Positions 56,005-64,000 of a stretch of DNA of 64,000 bases are shown here, piece by piece (within the stretch, counting starts at the first letter, position 1; every line of letters starts with the position of its first letter). Origin of the DNA: Corallococcus coralloides DSM 2259 (GTDB lineage Bacteria; Myxococcota; Myxococcia; Myxococcales; Myxococcaceae); NCBI RefSeq assembly GCF_000255295.1, contig NC_017030.1, positions 9,770,328-9,834,327 on the forward strand, read 5' to 3'. The notes under the pieces are model-generated. The model ran no database searches, was not told the DNA's origin, and saw nothing but the letters and a program-made list of their open reading frames with translations. The translations under genes and the position numbers were made by a program.

Positions 56005-56814
56005 ATGCGCCGCATTGCCTTCGCCGCCCTCGCCGCCCTCGCCACCACCGCCTGTGGGGACAACCTGCCCACGCAGGAGGAGATAGACGACGCGAAGGCC
56101 CGCGTGGAGCGCCTCGCGGCCTCCACGCACCAGGTGCGCGGCGCGTTCGAGATGCTGGGCCTGATGCCCGTGTACACGTGCGGCGAGCCCCGGAGCTCGT
56201 TCCTCACCCAGGCCGTGAAGGGGCTGAGCGCCTCGGTGACCTGCGCGACCTTCCGGGTGCAGGCCGTGGACGACGTCACCGACTCCGTCGTCGTGTCCTT
56301 CCCGTCCAACGGCTGTGACGTGCACGGCCTGCGCTTCACCGGAAGCGCGGTGCTGGAGTACCGCGGCGGCCAGGACCTGATGGAGATGAAGGCGGACCTG
56401 CGCGAGCTGGCCGTGGATGGCCAGACGCTCCAGGCGAAGGTGGGCTACGGCACGTGCTCGGACGAGACGCGTCTGTTCGCGGAGGTCGAAGGCCAGGTGC
56501 CCGGCCGCGAGGGCCACGGCTTCCACATCAACAGCACCGTGGGGAAGCGCGACGGGCTGCCCATCATCGGCGGCTCGTCGCTGGTGTTCGACGGTCCGGG
56601 CGAGCTGACGGGTCCGAACGGCACGGACCGCATCACGCTCACGTCGCTCGAATATGAAGTGGGCAACTACCTTCCCAAGGAAGGCACGGCCCTGGTGGAG
56701 ACCGCGAGCGGACACCGCCTGAGCTTCGCGTTCCAGCCGGTGCTGTGGCGCGTGGGCAAGGTGGAGGTCACCGTGGACGAGAAGGACCCGGTGACCGTGC
56801 CCGTCGTGCGCTGA
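56005..56814 (+). CDS. Predicted lipoprotein, unknown function
   Basis: About 269 residues. The signal 'MRRIAFAALAALATTAC' has the lipobox Cys at about residue 17. The mature part starts with a helical stretch ('QEEIDDAKARVERLAAS') and continues with beta-rich sequence and paired Cys ('VYTCGEPRSS', 'SVTCATFRV', 'SNGCDVHGL', 'YGTCSDETR'). ATG 56005 is chosen over 55927 because the lipoprotein signal starts there. It ends 4 bp before the hflX 3' relic, showing that it was the convergent neighbour of hflX before the island inserted. Confidence 0.75.
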   Translation: MRRIAFAALAALATTACGDNLPTQEEIDDAKARVERLAASTHQVRGAFEMLGLMPVYTCGEPRSSFLTQAVKGLSASVTCATFRVQAVDDVTDSVVVSFPSNGCDVHGLRFTGSAVLEYRGGQDLMEMKADLRELAVDGQTLQAKVGYGTCSDETRLFAEVEGQVPGREGHGFHINSTVGKRDGLPIIGGSSLVFDGPGELTGPNGTDRITLTSLEYEVGNYLPKEGTALVETASGHRLSFAFQPVLWRVGKVEVTVDEKDPVTVPVVR

Positions 56815-56818
56815 GGCC

Positions 56819-56949
56819 TACTCCTGGAACGACCGGGTTTGCCGGGCGATGGCGCCCGGCAAACCCCGCACTCGCAGCCGGCTGCCCGTCTCGTCGTAGG
56901 CCTGGGACACCACGGTGGTGTGCTCGTACACCTCGCCGATGCGAGCCTG
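56819..56949. repeat. 131-bp direct repeat, left copy: relic of hflX 3' end
   Basis: This segment matches 61021-61151 over 131 bp with four mismatches and no gaps. In the minus direction it encodes the last 43 or so HflX residues ('RIGEVYEHTTVVSQAYDETG' onwards, ending 'RSFQE'), followed by a stop (56818-56820). The only predicted amino-acid change is Gln for Leu ('IARQTRSF' vs 'IARLTRSF'). Upstream of it the hflX frame is lost. It is the original gene end displaced by insertion and marks one boundary of the island. Confidence 0.92.
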
Positions 56950-57189
56950 TTCTCTAGCATTCGGGCAACCGGCCAGCCTTGTAGGCAATACGGCCCAAGC
57001 TCTAGAGACTTGGGAACGCGCTCGTTCAAACCAATTGTTCATCGACCGCGCCTCCTCATCCATGAGCGCTATTCCCCAGCCACGCTCTGGCGCCCCAAGT
57101 CATCCTCAAGAGGGGGGGGGTGGTTATCCACCCAGCAGATGAAGTCCCAGAGGCTTGCCTATACTCCTCGCCAGGAGGGACGCATCAGC

Positions 57190-59193
57190 ATGCTAACGAA
57201 GGTCAGTATTCGAAATTTTCGCCTACTACGCAATGTCGAAATGCTCTTCGACGAGCAATCCACACTCATCATCGGACGAAACAACAGCGGAAAAACATCT
57301 CTCGCAGAACTCTTTCGCCGCCTTGTAGAGGATGGAATTCCCGCCTTCACCTTGCAAGACTTCTCATTAGACACTCACGAGGAGTTCTGGAATGCATATC
57401 TCCTCAGCACACAAGGCCAGCTAGACAAGGCCCGAGACACCCTTCCCTCGATTAAAGTCACACTCACATTAAGCTACGATCAAGAAACACTCGATCTTGG
57501 ACACCTAGCAGACTTCATCGTTGACCTTAATCCTGAATGCTCAGAGGTCCAGATTGAGATCACCTACGCACTTATCCCGGAAAAGGCGAAGCCGTTCTTC
57601 GAAACGCCAGCAACAACTCATGAGCAACCACCTCCAGACAAAGCGCTTTTTTTCCGAACCCTCAAGGAGCGACTGCCTCACCACTTCAGGTGCACGCTCG
57701 CATCGGTCGACCCTAACGACGCAACGAACCGCAAGCACATAGAGTGGTCAAAACTACGCCTACTAGTTCAAGGCAATTTCATCAGCGCCCAGCGCGGCCT
57801 GGACGACATAACGCACAAAGAAAACGACACTCTAGGGAAAATATTAAACTCCCTCTTCAACACCGCAGAATCGGAATCAGCTCACCAGGACGATCGAAAA
57901 ACAACACACGATCTGCGAGCAGCCGTCAGCGACATCCAAGCCAAGCTCGACACCGGCTTCAACGAAAAACTCAAGAACCTACTCCCAGCAATCAACATGT
58001 TTGGGTACCCTGGACTAGCAGACCCCAACATTCTCACCGAAACCCTACTAGACGTCGGTCTGCTTTTAAGAAACAACACAAAAATACGATATTCAGGCAA
58101 CAACGGAGTGCATCTACCGGAATCATACAATGGCCTAGGCACAAGAAACTTAATCTACATCCTCCTAAAGCTTCTTGAGGCATTCAAGACATTCGAGGCC
58201 AAACCAACAACACCAAGCGCACACGTCATATTCATTGAAGAGCCAGAAGCGCATTTGCATCCACAAATGCAGGAAGTTTTCATCAAGCAACTTGCACTCC
58301 TGTCGGAAATGTTCACCAAGAAGTCCAATCTCACAGGCAAGTGGCCAGTCCAATTCGTGGTGTCAACACACTCCTCCCACATCACAAACAAGGTTTCTTT
58401 TGAGGCAATGCGCTACTTCCTCCCTGCCTCGGGGATTCCCGGCGCGCCAGCCACTACGACAAAAATCAAAGACCTAAAGAAGGGCCTTAAAGAAATTCCA
58501 ACCAAAGATCAGGAATTCCTTCACCAATACCTAACCTTGACTCGATGCGATCTTTTGTTTGCCGACAAGGCCGTGCTCATTGAAGGGACGGCTGAACGGC
58601 TCATGATGCCCCGCATCATTGAGAAGCTCGATGCTCAGCTAGCCGCTAGTCAAGGCCTCGGCCGCCAATACGTATCGATCGTAGAGGTTGGCGGGGCCTA
58701 CGCACATAAGTTCTTGGGACTGCTTGACTTCCTGGAACTCAAGACATTGATCATAACAGACTTGGACTCCGTGTCGGCATCACGAAGCATCTGTCCAGTC
58801 TCACAAGGGACGCTAACCAGTAACGCATGCATTAATCACTGGTTCGACAAGAGCTACTCCCCTGCCGAACTCATCCTCAAAACCGCCGAAGAGAAAACCA
58901 AAGGGCTTGTGCGATTGGCCTATCAAGTGCCCGAGCAGCCCTCTGGGCCCTGCGGCCGGAGCTTCGAAGACGCATTCATCCTTGCAAATCTCGCCATCTT
59001 TCCTGGCTGCCAAAACGATGAATCGCACGCGATGGACGAGGCAAGGCAAAAGAAGAAATCAACCTTTGCGCTCACATACGCCATCCATGAAACCAACTGG
59101 CACATCCCCCGATACATAGCAGAGGGGCTCAATTGGCTTGCCGCTAGCTCGACTCCAGTACATCCATCGGCAAAAATTCAGGTGGCAGCATGA
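57190..59193 (+). CDS. Gabija-like GajA: OLD-family ATPase/TOPRIM endonuclease
   Basis: 667 residues. ATPase domain: Walker A 'GRNNSGKTS' (29-37), signature region near 'YNGLGTRNLIYILLKLLEA', Walker B 'HVIFIEEPEAHLHPQM' (Glu350/Glu351) and 'FVVSTHSSHI'. TOPRIM domain: 'KAVLIEGTAERLMMPRI' with Glu465 and 'LIITDLDS' with Asp524 and Asp526, the metal-binding acidic set of OLD nucleases. In Gabija, GajA nicks DNA when nucleotides are depleted during phage infection. AGGAGGG precedes ATG 57190 and TATACT lies at 57160-57165. The stop overlaps the helicase start by 4 bp. It is longer than typical GajA (about 580 residues). Confidence 0.88.
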   Translation: MLTKVSIRNFRLLRNVEMLFDEQSTLIIGRNNSGKTSLAELFRRLVEDGIPAFTLQDFSLDTHEEFWNAYLLSTQGQLDKARDTLPSIKVTLTLSYDQETLDLGHLADFIVDLNPECSEVQIEITYALIPEKAKPFFETPATTHEQPPPDKALFFRTLKERLPHHFRCTLASVDPNDATNRKHIEWSKLRLLVQGNFISAQRGLDDITHKENDTLGKILNSLFNTAESESAHQDDRKTTHDLRAAVSDIQAKLDTGFNEKLKNLLPAINMFGYPGLADPNILTETLLDVGLLLRNNTKIRYSGNNGVHLPESYNGLGTRNLIYILLKLLEAFKTFEAKPTTPSAHVIFIEEPEAHLHPQMQEVFIKQLALLSEMFTKKSNLTGKWPVQFVVSTHSSHITNKVSFEAMRYFLPASGIPGAPATTTKIKDLKKGLKEIPTKDQEFLHQYLTLTRCDLLFADKAVLIEGTAERLMMPRIIEKLDAQLAASQGLGRQYVSIVEVGGAYAHKFLGLLDFLELKTLIITDLDSVSASRSICPVSQGTLTSNACINHWFDKSYSPAELILKTAEEKTKGLVRLAYQVPEQPSGPCGRSFEDAFILANLAIFPGCQNDESHAMDEARQKKKSTFALTYAIHETNWHIPRYIAEGLNWLAASSTPVHPSAKIQVAA

Positions 59194-60947
59194 CTGTTAC
59201 CACGCCAATTGACCCCGCTGCGGCAGCTGCCAACGAAGCTATTTCCAAGATTCGCGACTGCATAGATCTCGGTAAGAGCTTTTGCCTTGAGGCCGGCGCC
59301 GGTTCGGGAAAAACACACTCGCTCGTCAGCGCCTTGACCCACATAGTCGAAAAACGTGGAAGAGAGCTCGTAAGAAAGCATCAACAGGTCGCATGCATCA
59401 GCTACACCAACGCGGCCAGCAAAATTATTTCCGCAAGAACTGATGAACACCCCGCCGTCTTTGCATCGACCATTCACTCCTTCTGTTGGTCGCTAATCAA
59501 GGACTATCAGCCATACTTGCGCGCTGAACTATCAAACGCTCCCAATTGGACTGAACGGCTCACCACCATTGGCGGAATCGGGAACAGAAGCGTCGAATAC
59601 AATCTCGGTCATCCCGTCGCCAACAAGGAGGAAGCCAGCGTTTCCCTTGGCCATGGGGACGTCCTCAAGCTCGCGACAAAGTTACTAGGCAACAGCAAGT
59701 TCAGAAGACTGCTCGCATCGAAACATCCCATAATCTTCATCGACGAGTATCAAGACACCGACATAGACTTCATTGAAGCAATCAAGACTCACATCCTTGA
59801 GAAATCCAGCGGCCTTGTTTTTGGATTCTTTGGAGATCCGTGGCAGAGAATTTACGGGCGCTCTTGCGGAGCCTTCGATTCCTCGAAAATTGTCTCCATT
59901 CAACAAGGGGCAAACTTCAGATCACGTCCCAAAATTGTCGAGACACTAAATCGAATTCGTCCGAGCCTGCCGCAGTCCGTCCGTCCTCACGAAGAACGTG
60001 GTTCAGTCAGTGCTTATCATACCAACGACTGGGCTGGAGAACGCCAAACCGGCGCTCAATGGAAAGGTGACTTACCACCAAACATCGCTCGCGATCACAT
60101 CAGAGCAATGCGTTCCAATCTTGAGGCGCAGGGGTGGGATTTTTCCCCCAAACGGACAAAAATCCTAATGCTGACGCACAACGTCCTAGCTCAAGAGCAG
60201 GGCTACAGCGGAATAGCGCAAGTATTCAAAGGGCGGAATGACGACTATGCCAGCAAGGAGGACGATCACATCAAATTCCTCGTAGAGGTGATCGAACCAG
60301 CATGCCGCGCCTATGAGAAGAAACAATATGGCGACATGTTTTCTGCACTTGAGTCAACCATGCCAACCGTGCGCTCTCCTTCTGACAAGCAATCATGGAC
60401 GAAGGATATGGATATGCTGATAGCACTTCGAACAACCGCAACCATTGGTGCGGTACTAGACCATATAGCCGCAACAAAACGTCCACCATTGCCTGATGTT
60501 CTTGAAGGGAAAGAGCGAGAGTTCAAGAATACTCAAGTGGCGGACGATGAAGCCACCTCGTGGATGACCAGGCTTCGAGCTCTCCGACAAGTGCCTTACC
60601 GAGAGATAGTCGCTCTGGCGAACTTCCTCGATGCATCAACCCTCTACTCGACAAAACATGGGGTCAAAGGGGATGAATTCGAGAATGTACTAGTCGTCGT
60701 CGGTCGAGGATGGAATCTTTATGACTTCAATGAACTACTAGAACTCTCCTCCTCGCCAAACTCTATAAACCCTAAGCGAGCAGACGCCTACGAACGAAAT
60801 CGTAATCTGCTTTATGTAGCTCTCTCGCGCGCCAAGGTACGCCTTGCCGTTCTCTTCACACAGAAGTTGTCAAACCAAGCAACGGAAACATTGTCGTCTT
60901 GGTTTGGGGGAGAAAATGTTTATTCACTCAAACTCCAGGGCACCTAA
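59190..60947 (+). CDS. Gabija-like GajB: UvrD/PcrA-type helicase
   Basis: 585 residues, SF1 helicase: Walker A 'LEAGAGSGKTHSLVSAL' (GxGxGKT at 36-42), motif Ia 'QQVACISYTNAAS', motif II 'HPIIFIDEYQDTDIDFIEAI', motif III 'FGFFGDPWQRIYG', motif IV region 'NFRSRPKIVETLNRIRPS', and motifs V/VI 'STKHGVKGDEFENVLVVVG' and 'NLLYVALSRAKVRLAVLF'. In Gabija this partner binds GajA and senses or processes DNA ends. It is coupled to gajA by an ATGA overlap. Base composition is atypical for the genome. OLD class 2 pairs have the same layout, so Gabija is the best but not exclusive name. Confidence 0.88.
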   Translation: MTVTTPIDPAAAAANEAISKIRDCIDLGKSFCLEAGAGSGKTHSLVSALTHIVEKRGRELVRKHQQVACISYTNAASKIISARTDEHPAVFASTIHSFCWSLIKDYQPYLRAELSNAPNWTERLTTIGGIGNRSVEYNLGHPVANKEEASVSLGHGDVLKLATKLLGNSKFRRLLASKHPIIFIDEYQDTDIDFIEAIKTHILEKSSGLVFGFFGDPWQRIYGRSCGAFDSSKIVSIQQGANFRSRPKIVETLNRIRPSLPQSVRPHEERGSVSAYHTNDWAGERQTGAQWKGDLPPNIARDHIRAMRSNLEAQGWDFSPKRTKILMLTHNVLAQEQGYSGIAQVFKGRNDDYASKEDDHIKFLVEVIEPACRAYEKKQYGDMFSALESTMPTVRSPSDKQSWTKDMDMLIALRTTATIGAVLDHIAATKRPPLPDVLEGKEREFKNTQVADDEATSWMTRLRALRQVPYREIVALANFLDASTLYSTKHGVKGDEFENVLVVVGRGWNLYDFNELLELSSSPNSINPKRADAYERNRNLLYVALSRAKVRLAVLFTQKLSNQATETLSSWFGGENVYSLKLQGT

Positions 60948-61019
60948 GATAGCAACATCCCGCAGTTCTATTCACTACAGCTGCATCTTACGATGCTGTC
61001 TCCGCAGTACTGCTTGACG

Positions 61020-62495
61020 TTACTCCTGGAACGACCGGGTGAGCCGGGCGATGGCGCCCGGCAAACCCCGCACGCGCAGCCGGCTGCCCGTCTCGTCGTA
61101 GGCCTGGGACACCACGGTGGTGTGCTCGTACACCTCGCCGATGCGGGCCTGCCGCGCGTAGGGAATCACCAGGTCCGCCTCCACCATGGAGGCCTCGAAG
61201 AAGGCGATGATCTCCCGGCGCAGCCCGGCCACGTCATCTGGCCGGTGCGCGGACACGAGGAGCGCTTCGGGGTGCTGGGCCCGGAGCGCTTCCTGGGCCG
61301 CCGCGTCCAGCCGGTCCACCTTGTTGAACACCAGCTTGCCCGGCACCACGTCCGCGCCAATCTCCCGGAGCACCGTGCGGGTGACCTCCAGCTGCGCGGC
61401 CCAGGTGGGGTCGGACGCGTCCACCACGTAGAGCAGGAGCGACGCCTCCAGCGCCTCGTCCAGCGTGGAGCGGAAGGACGCCACCAGGTCGTGCGGCAGC
61501 TTCTGGATGAAGCCCACCGTATCTGAGACGAGGATGCGCGGCCGGGTCTCCGGCTGCATCGCGCGCACCGTCGTGTCGAGCGTGGCGAAGAGCTGATCCG
61601 CCACCAGCACCGTGCTGCCCGTCAGCGCCCGCATCAGCGATGACTTGCCCGCGTTCGTGTAGCCCACCAGTGCCACGCGCAGTTGGTCGCGGCGCGCGTA
61701 GCGGCGCTGGTCCTGGTCCTTCTGGATGGCGGCCAGGCCCTCGCGCAGCTCGGCCAGCCGGTCGCGAATCTTGCGGCGGTCCAGTTCGATCGCGGAGTCA
61801 CCGGAGCCTCGGCCCTGCTGGCGCTCGCGGCCGCCCGGGGCTTCGCGCAGACGCGGGGCCAGGTAGTTGAGCCGGGCGATCTCCACCTGCATGCGCGCCT
61901 CGTGGCTCCTGGCGTGCCGGTGGAAGATGTCCACGATGACGCCCGCGCGGTCCAGCACCTGCACGCCCGTGGCGCGCTCCAGGTTGCGCAGCTGGCTGGG
62001 GGACAGCTCGTGGTCCACGACCACCACGGTGGGCCTGGGGCCCGGCTCGATGGCGGTGGCCTCCGCGTCCGCGTCTGACTCCGGATCCGCGTCCGTGTCC
62101 GGGAAGGCGTCGTCGTCCTCGTCGGGCGGCTCGGATCCGGATCCGTCCAGGTCCGCGTCGCCGGGAGCGACCGGGGCGTCCGGGCCCTCGGGCTCCGCGT
62201 CGGCTTCAGCCTCCCACTTCTCGCGTGCCTTCGATGTCTTGCCCTGCGCGCCGGACGGGATGACGCCCGAGCCGCCGGTGAGCGCGGACAGCTCCTTGAG
62301 CTTGCCGGAGCCAAGCACCGTGCCGGTGGCCAGCCGCTGCCGGCGCTGGGACACGGTCGCCACCGCGTCGAAGCCCAGCGTGTGCACCAGCCGCTTCAGC
62401 TCCGCCAGGTCCGCGGCATGCGCCTCGTCCGTGACACCGGGAAGCTGGACGCCGACGAGGACGGCGCGCGGGCGCTCGGGAAGGGTTTTCGCCAT
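61020..62495 (-). CDS. hflX: GTPase HflX
   Basis: About 491 residues. N-terminal HflX domain with 'VQLPGVTDEAHAADLAEL', 'LGSGKLKEL' and 'VVVVDHELSPSQLRNLE', coiled linker 'DRRKIRDRLAELREGLAAI', then the GTPase domain with G1 'GYTNAGKSS', G2/G3 'DTVGFIQKLPHDLV', G4 'NKVD' and the C-terminal domain. HflX splits stalled or stress-hibernating ribosomes. An acidic, probably disordered insert of about 60 residues ('DEDDDAFPDTDADPESDADA') interrupts the N-terminal domain. The last about 43 residues come from the right-hand repeat of the inserted island. I start it at ATG 62495. Confidence 0.93.
   Translation of the reverse strand: MAKTLPERPRAVLVGVQLPGVTDEAHAADLAELKRLVHTLGFDAVATVSQRRQRLATGTVLGSGKLKELSALTGGSGVIPSGAQGKTSKAREKWEAEADAEPEGPDAPVAPGDADLDGSGSEPPDEDDDAFPDTDADPESDADAEATAIEPGPRPTVVVVDHELSPSQLRNLERATGVQVLDRAGVIVDIFHRHARSHEARMQVEIARLNYLAPRLREAPGGRERQQGRGSGDSAIELDRRKIRDRLAELREGLAAIQKDQDQRRYARRDQLRVALVGYTNAGKSSLMRALTGSTVLVADQLFATLDTTVRAMQPETRPRILVSDTVGFIQKLPHDLVASFRSTLDEALEASLLLYVVDASDPTWAAQLEVTRTVLREIGADVVPGKLVFNKVDRLDAAAQEALRAQHPEALLVSAHRPDDVAGLRREIIAFFEASMVEADLVIPYARQARIGEVYEHTTVVSQAYDETGSRLRVRGLPGAIARLTRSFQE
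61021..61151. repeat. 131-bp direct repeat, right copy: functional hflX 3' end
   Basis: This copy is in frame with hflX and supplies its C-terminus and stop (TAA, complement of 61020-61022; the relic has TAG). It is 127/131 identical to 56819-56949. The stop codon and scattered synonymous differences suggest the cassette brought its own version of the hflX end from a related strain. Confidence 0.92.
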
Positions 62496-62682
62496 GCATG
62501 GGCTCGTAACACGCCGGGCCCCGGGATGAGCGGGCGGGTGGGCCATTTCGAGGGCCCTGCTCGGCCCCCAGGGGGGCGGCGGTGGATATCCGGTGTTCGA
62601 CGCTCGCGGAGGGAAGGACCGGTGGATGGCTTCGTGCGACGGTATGCCTGAGCGCACCCGCTTTGATACGCACCGAGCCCCC

Positions 62683-63600
62683 ATGACGCCCCTGCGTGGT
62701 GATGTCGCCGTCCTGATGGAGAACGCCCCTCCGAAGCGCCAGGCGCTGGCGGAGGCCGCGTTCGTGTTCTTCGCGGTGCTGGGCCCGTCGTCGGTGGCCC
62801 GGCTGGGCCGGGGGGCCGCCGTGGCGGTGGAGCTGGCGCTGCTGGCGTGGGGGCTGATGCTCCTGCGGCCCTGGGAGTCCTCTCGCCGAGGGGCGTGGTG
62901 GGGCGTGCTGGGCCTGGTGGTGGCGCTGGGCGGCGCGGGCGCGGGCGCGTGGGTGGCGTCGGACGCGGAGATGACGAAGGGCTTCTCGCTGTCCATGGCC
63001 CCGCTGGTCATCCGGGCGCTGGGCATGTGCCTGCTGGTGGCGGTGCTGCTGTGGCGTGACGGTCAGGGCCCCGCGCAGGTGGGGCTGGTGCGCGAGGGCT
63101 GGGCGCGCGAGCTGCTGCTGGGCGGGGTGGTGCTGGTGGGCACGTACGTGGTGCACCTGGCGGCGTCGGTGCCGCTGGCGGCGGTCGCGGTGGCGTTGAA
63201 GCTGGCGGGCGAGGAGCTGGCGGCGCGCAAGGGCGTGGCGGCGGCGCTGCTGGACACGGGGCTGGGCATCCCGGCGTTCGCGGCCATCATGGTGGTGGTG
63301 ACGGGCTTCGAGGAGTTCGTCTTCCGAGGCTTCCTGGTGCCCCGGCTGAAGGTGGTGCTGGGAGGCTGGGTGCCGGCCATCCTGGGCGCCGCGGTGCTCT
63401 TCTCCGTGGGGCACTTCTACGAGGGCACGCTCGCGGTCTTCCAGACGTTCGTGATGGGCGCCTGGTTCGGCTTCGTCCTCTGGTACCGGGGACGGCTGCT
63501 GCCGCTCATCGTGGCCCACGCGGCCTTCAACACCATCAGCTTCGCGCTGATGCTGTGGCTGTCGCGCTCGGGCTTCCTGGAGAAGCTGCCGCCCCTCTGA
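62683..63600 (+). CDS. CPBP family intramembrane metalloprotease
   Basis: About 305 residues with eight or so hydrophobic segments. The Abi/CPBP core is present: 'GFEEFVFRGFLVPRL' (EExxxR metal-site motif), 'LFSVGHFYEG' (F-x3-H) and 'IVAHAAFNTISF' (H-x3-N). Members include prenyl-protein-type proteases and bacteriocin self-immunity proteins. Substrate is unknown. ATG 62683 is chosen tentatively; ATG 62716 is also possible. It is divergent from hflX and convergent with the ferritin-like gene. Confidence 0.85.
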   Translation: MTPLRGDVAVLMENAPPKRQALAEAAFVFFAVLGPSSVARLGRGAAVAVELALLAWGLMLLRPWESSRRGAWWGVLGLVVALGGAGAGAWVASDAEMTKGFSLSMAPLVIRALGMCLLVAVLLWRDGQGPAQVGLVREGWARELLLGGVVLVGTYVVHLAASVPLAAVAVALKLAGEELAARKGVAAALLDTGLGIPAFAAIMVVVTGFEEFVFRGFLVPRLKVVLGGWVPAILGAAVLFSVGHFYEGTLAVFQTFVMGAWFGFVLWYRGRLLPLIVAHAAFNTISFALMLWLSRSGFLEKLPPL

Positions 63601-63619
63601 TGCGAGGAGCGGCGCATGT

Positions 63620-63667
63620 GCAATAGATTGGTTTTAGCGGCGACTTAGAAGCAATCTATTGCTTCTA
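63620..63667. terminator. Overlapping alternative hairpins between convergent genes
   Basis: GCAATAGATTG (63620-63630) pairs perfectly with CAATCTATTGC (63652-63662). In competition, TAGAAGCAA (63646-63654) pairs with TTGCTTCTA (63659-63667). The stretch is A/T-rich compared with its surroundings and lies between two convergent genes, where a bidirectional terminator is expected. The mutually exclusive folds are unusual for a simple terminator. Confidence 0.5.
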
Positions 63668-63668
63668 G

Positions 63669-64000
63669 CTAGGCCAGTGCTCCGAGCATCAGCTCGGACG
63701 CCAGCTCCCTGACGAGCCCACAGGCCACTTCCGCGGTGGGCAGCCCGGAGTGGCGGGCCACTTCGTCCGGCAGGTGGCTGGAGGCCGCGTCCCGCTCCAG
63801 CTCGCGCCAGGCTTCGCGGCGGGCCGCTTCCACGCGTTCGCGGGCGGCCGGGGACAGCTGCTCCAGCGCCCATGCGTCGATGGCCCAGGACAGCTCCGCG
63901 TGCCTCAGCTCGTCTGGGGCGATGGTGCCCAGGGACTCGCGCACCTGCGCATCCTCCGCGCTCCGGGCCTGCCAGCCCGCCAGCAGCGCGCCGAAGGTCT
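63669..64000 (-). CDS. Ferritin-like domain protein, C-terminal part (5' end outside window)
   Basis: The frame ends at TAG (complement of 63669-63671) and is open to the window edge, giving about 110 residues. 'AGWQARSAEDAQVRESLGT' and 'IAPDELRHAELSWAIDAWAL' contain the E-x6-E/H-type spacing ('DELRHAELSW', with E-x2-H) of ferritin-like di-iron four-helix bundles known in myxobacteria. The rest is helical. Assignment rests on this one motif, as the first ligand helices are outside the window. Confidence 0.55.
   Translation of the reverse strand, partial: TFGALLAGWQARSAEDAQVRESLGTIAPDELRHAELSWAIDAWALEQLSPAARERVEAARREAWRELERDAASSHLPDEVARHSGLPTAEVACGLVRELASELMLGALA

Larger units (their letters stand above)
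56819..61151. mobile_element. Defence island inserted at the hflX 3' end
   Basis: About 4.2 kb bounded by the 131-bp direct repeats. The interior is visibly richer in A/T, with many A/T-ending codons (aaa, att, aac, tca), unlike the flanking genes. It carries a Gabija-like gene pair and nothing else recognisable. No integrase, recombinase or transposase is present, so the cassette was moved by an enzyme supplied in trans, by homologous recombination at hflX, or its integrase gene was lost. The right repeat restores a full hflX reading frame. Confidence 0.8.

Noticed and set aside
57112-57120. Run of nine G upstream of the Gabija-like operon as a phase-variation tract.
   Set aside because: It is 70 bp before the start codon, outside any reading frame or clear promoter spacer, so there is no evidence for switching. 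A homopolymer sequencing artefact is also possible.
56950-57189. A small integrase or excisionase gene in the left end of the island.
   Set aside because: No open frame with a helix-turn-helix or recombinase motif is present on either strand in this stretch.

Overview
The window is very GC-rich, densely coded chromosomal DNA with strong G/C third-position bias. It is rich in sensor kinases, NtrC-type activators, lipoproteins and myxobacteria-restricted families such as DUF2381 and CHAT proteins. Together these point to a myxobacterium of the Myxococcaceae (Corallococcus or Myxococcus type). This assignment is inferred from content only. I saw no rRNA, tRNA or CRISPR array.

Layout. 1-8.3 kb: end of an SDR oxidoreductase, a divergent HxlR regulator/nitroreductase pair, a subtilisin with a small companion gene, a divergent Lgt-like membrane protein, a methyltransferase, a lipoprotein hydrolase, an EamA transporter with a rhodanese, and a GreA-like factor. 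8.3-13.1 kb: two divergent histidine kinases. 13.2-22.9 kb: VWA protein, membrane coiled-coil protein, fatty-acid hydroxylase-type protein, amidinotransferase, haem-oxygenase-like redox protein, lipoprotein and an AsmA protein. 23.0-25.5 kb: a three-gene operon of an OLD-like ATPase, a DUF4276 protein and a shortened relative of the ATPase without a Walker A motif. 25.5-33.2 kb: coiled-coil protein, a frameshifted formate-THF ligase gene, an orphan HigA-like regulator, a chemoreceptor, a sigma-54 response regulator and a hemerythrin. 33.2-40.7 kb: the kdpFABC potassium pump operon with a split KdpD (sensor/USP protein plus separate kinase) and no KdpE. 40.9-47.0 kb: Fic protein, lipoproteins with a tandem duplication that left a DUF2381 fragment, a methyltransferase and an immunity-like protein. 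47.1-51.1 kb: an ECF sigma factor, a giant zinc-finger/TM/CHAT-protease fusion and a small proline-rich protein. The sigma gene and the small gene are preceded by the same sequence motif. 51-56.8 kb: GNAT, receiver protein, RecQ, R3H/AAA ATPase, paired palindromes and a lipoprotein. 56.8-61.2 kb: an A/T-richer Gabija-type defence pair (OLD nuclease plus UvrD-like helicase) flanked by a 131-bp direct repeat of the hflX 3' end. 61-64 kb: hflX, a CPBP protease and the end of a ferritin-like protein.

How the parts work together. The kdp operon is a complete high-affinity K+ uptake unit whose sensing parts have been rearranged. The nearby NtrC-type regulator is the only candidate partner for the separate kinase in this window. 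The sigma/CHAT locus looks like a membrane-tethered switch in which the anti-sigma part and a caspase-like protease are one polypeptide. Two separate ATPase-based operons (23 kb and 57 kb) look like anti-phage defence. The second appears to have been delivered as a cassette into the end of hflX, and it regenerates the hflX C-terminus.
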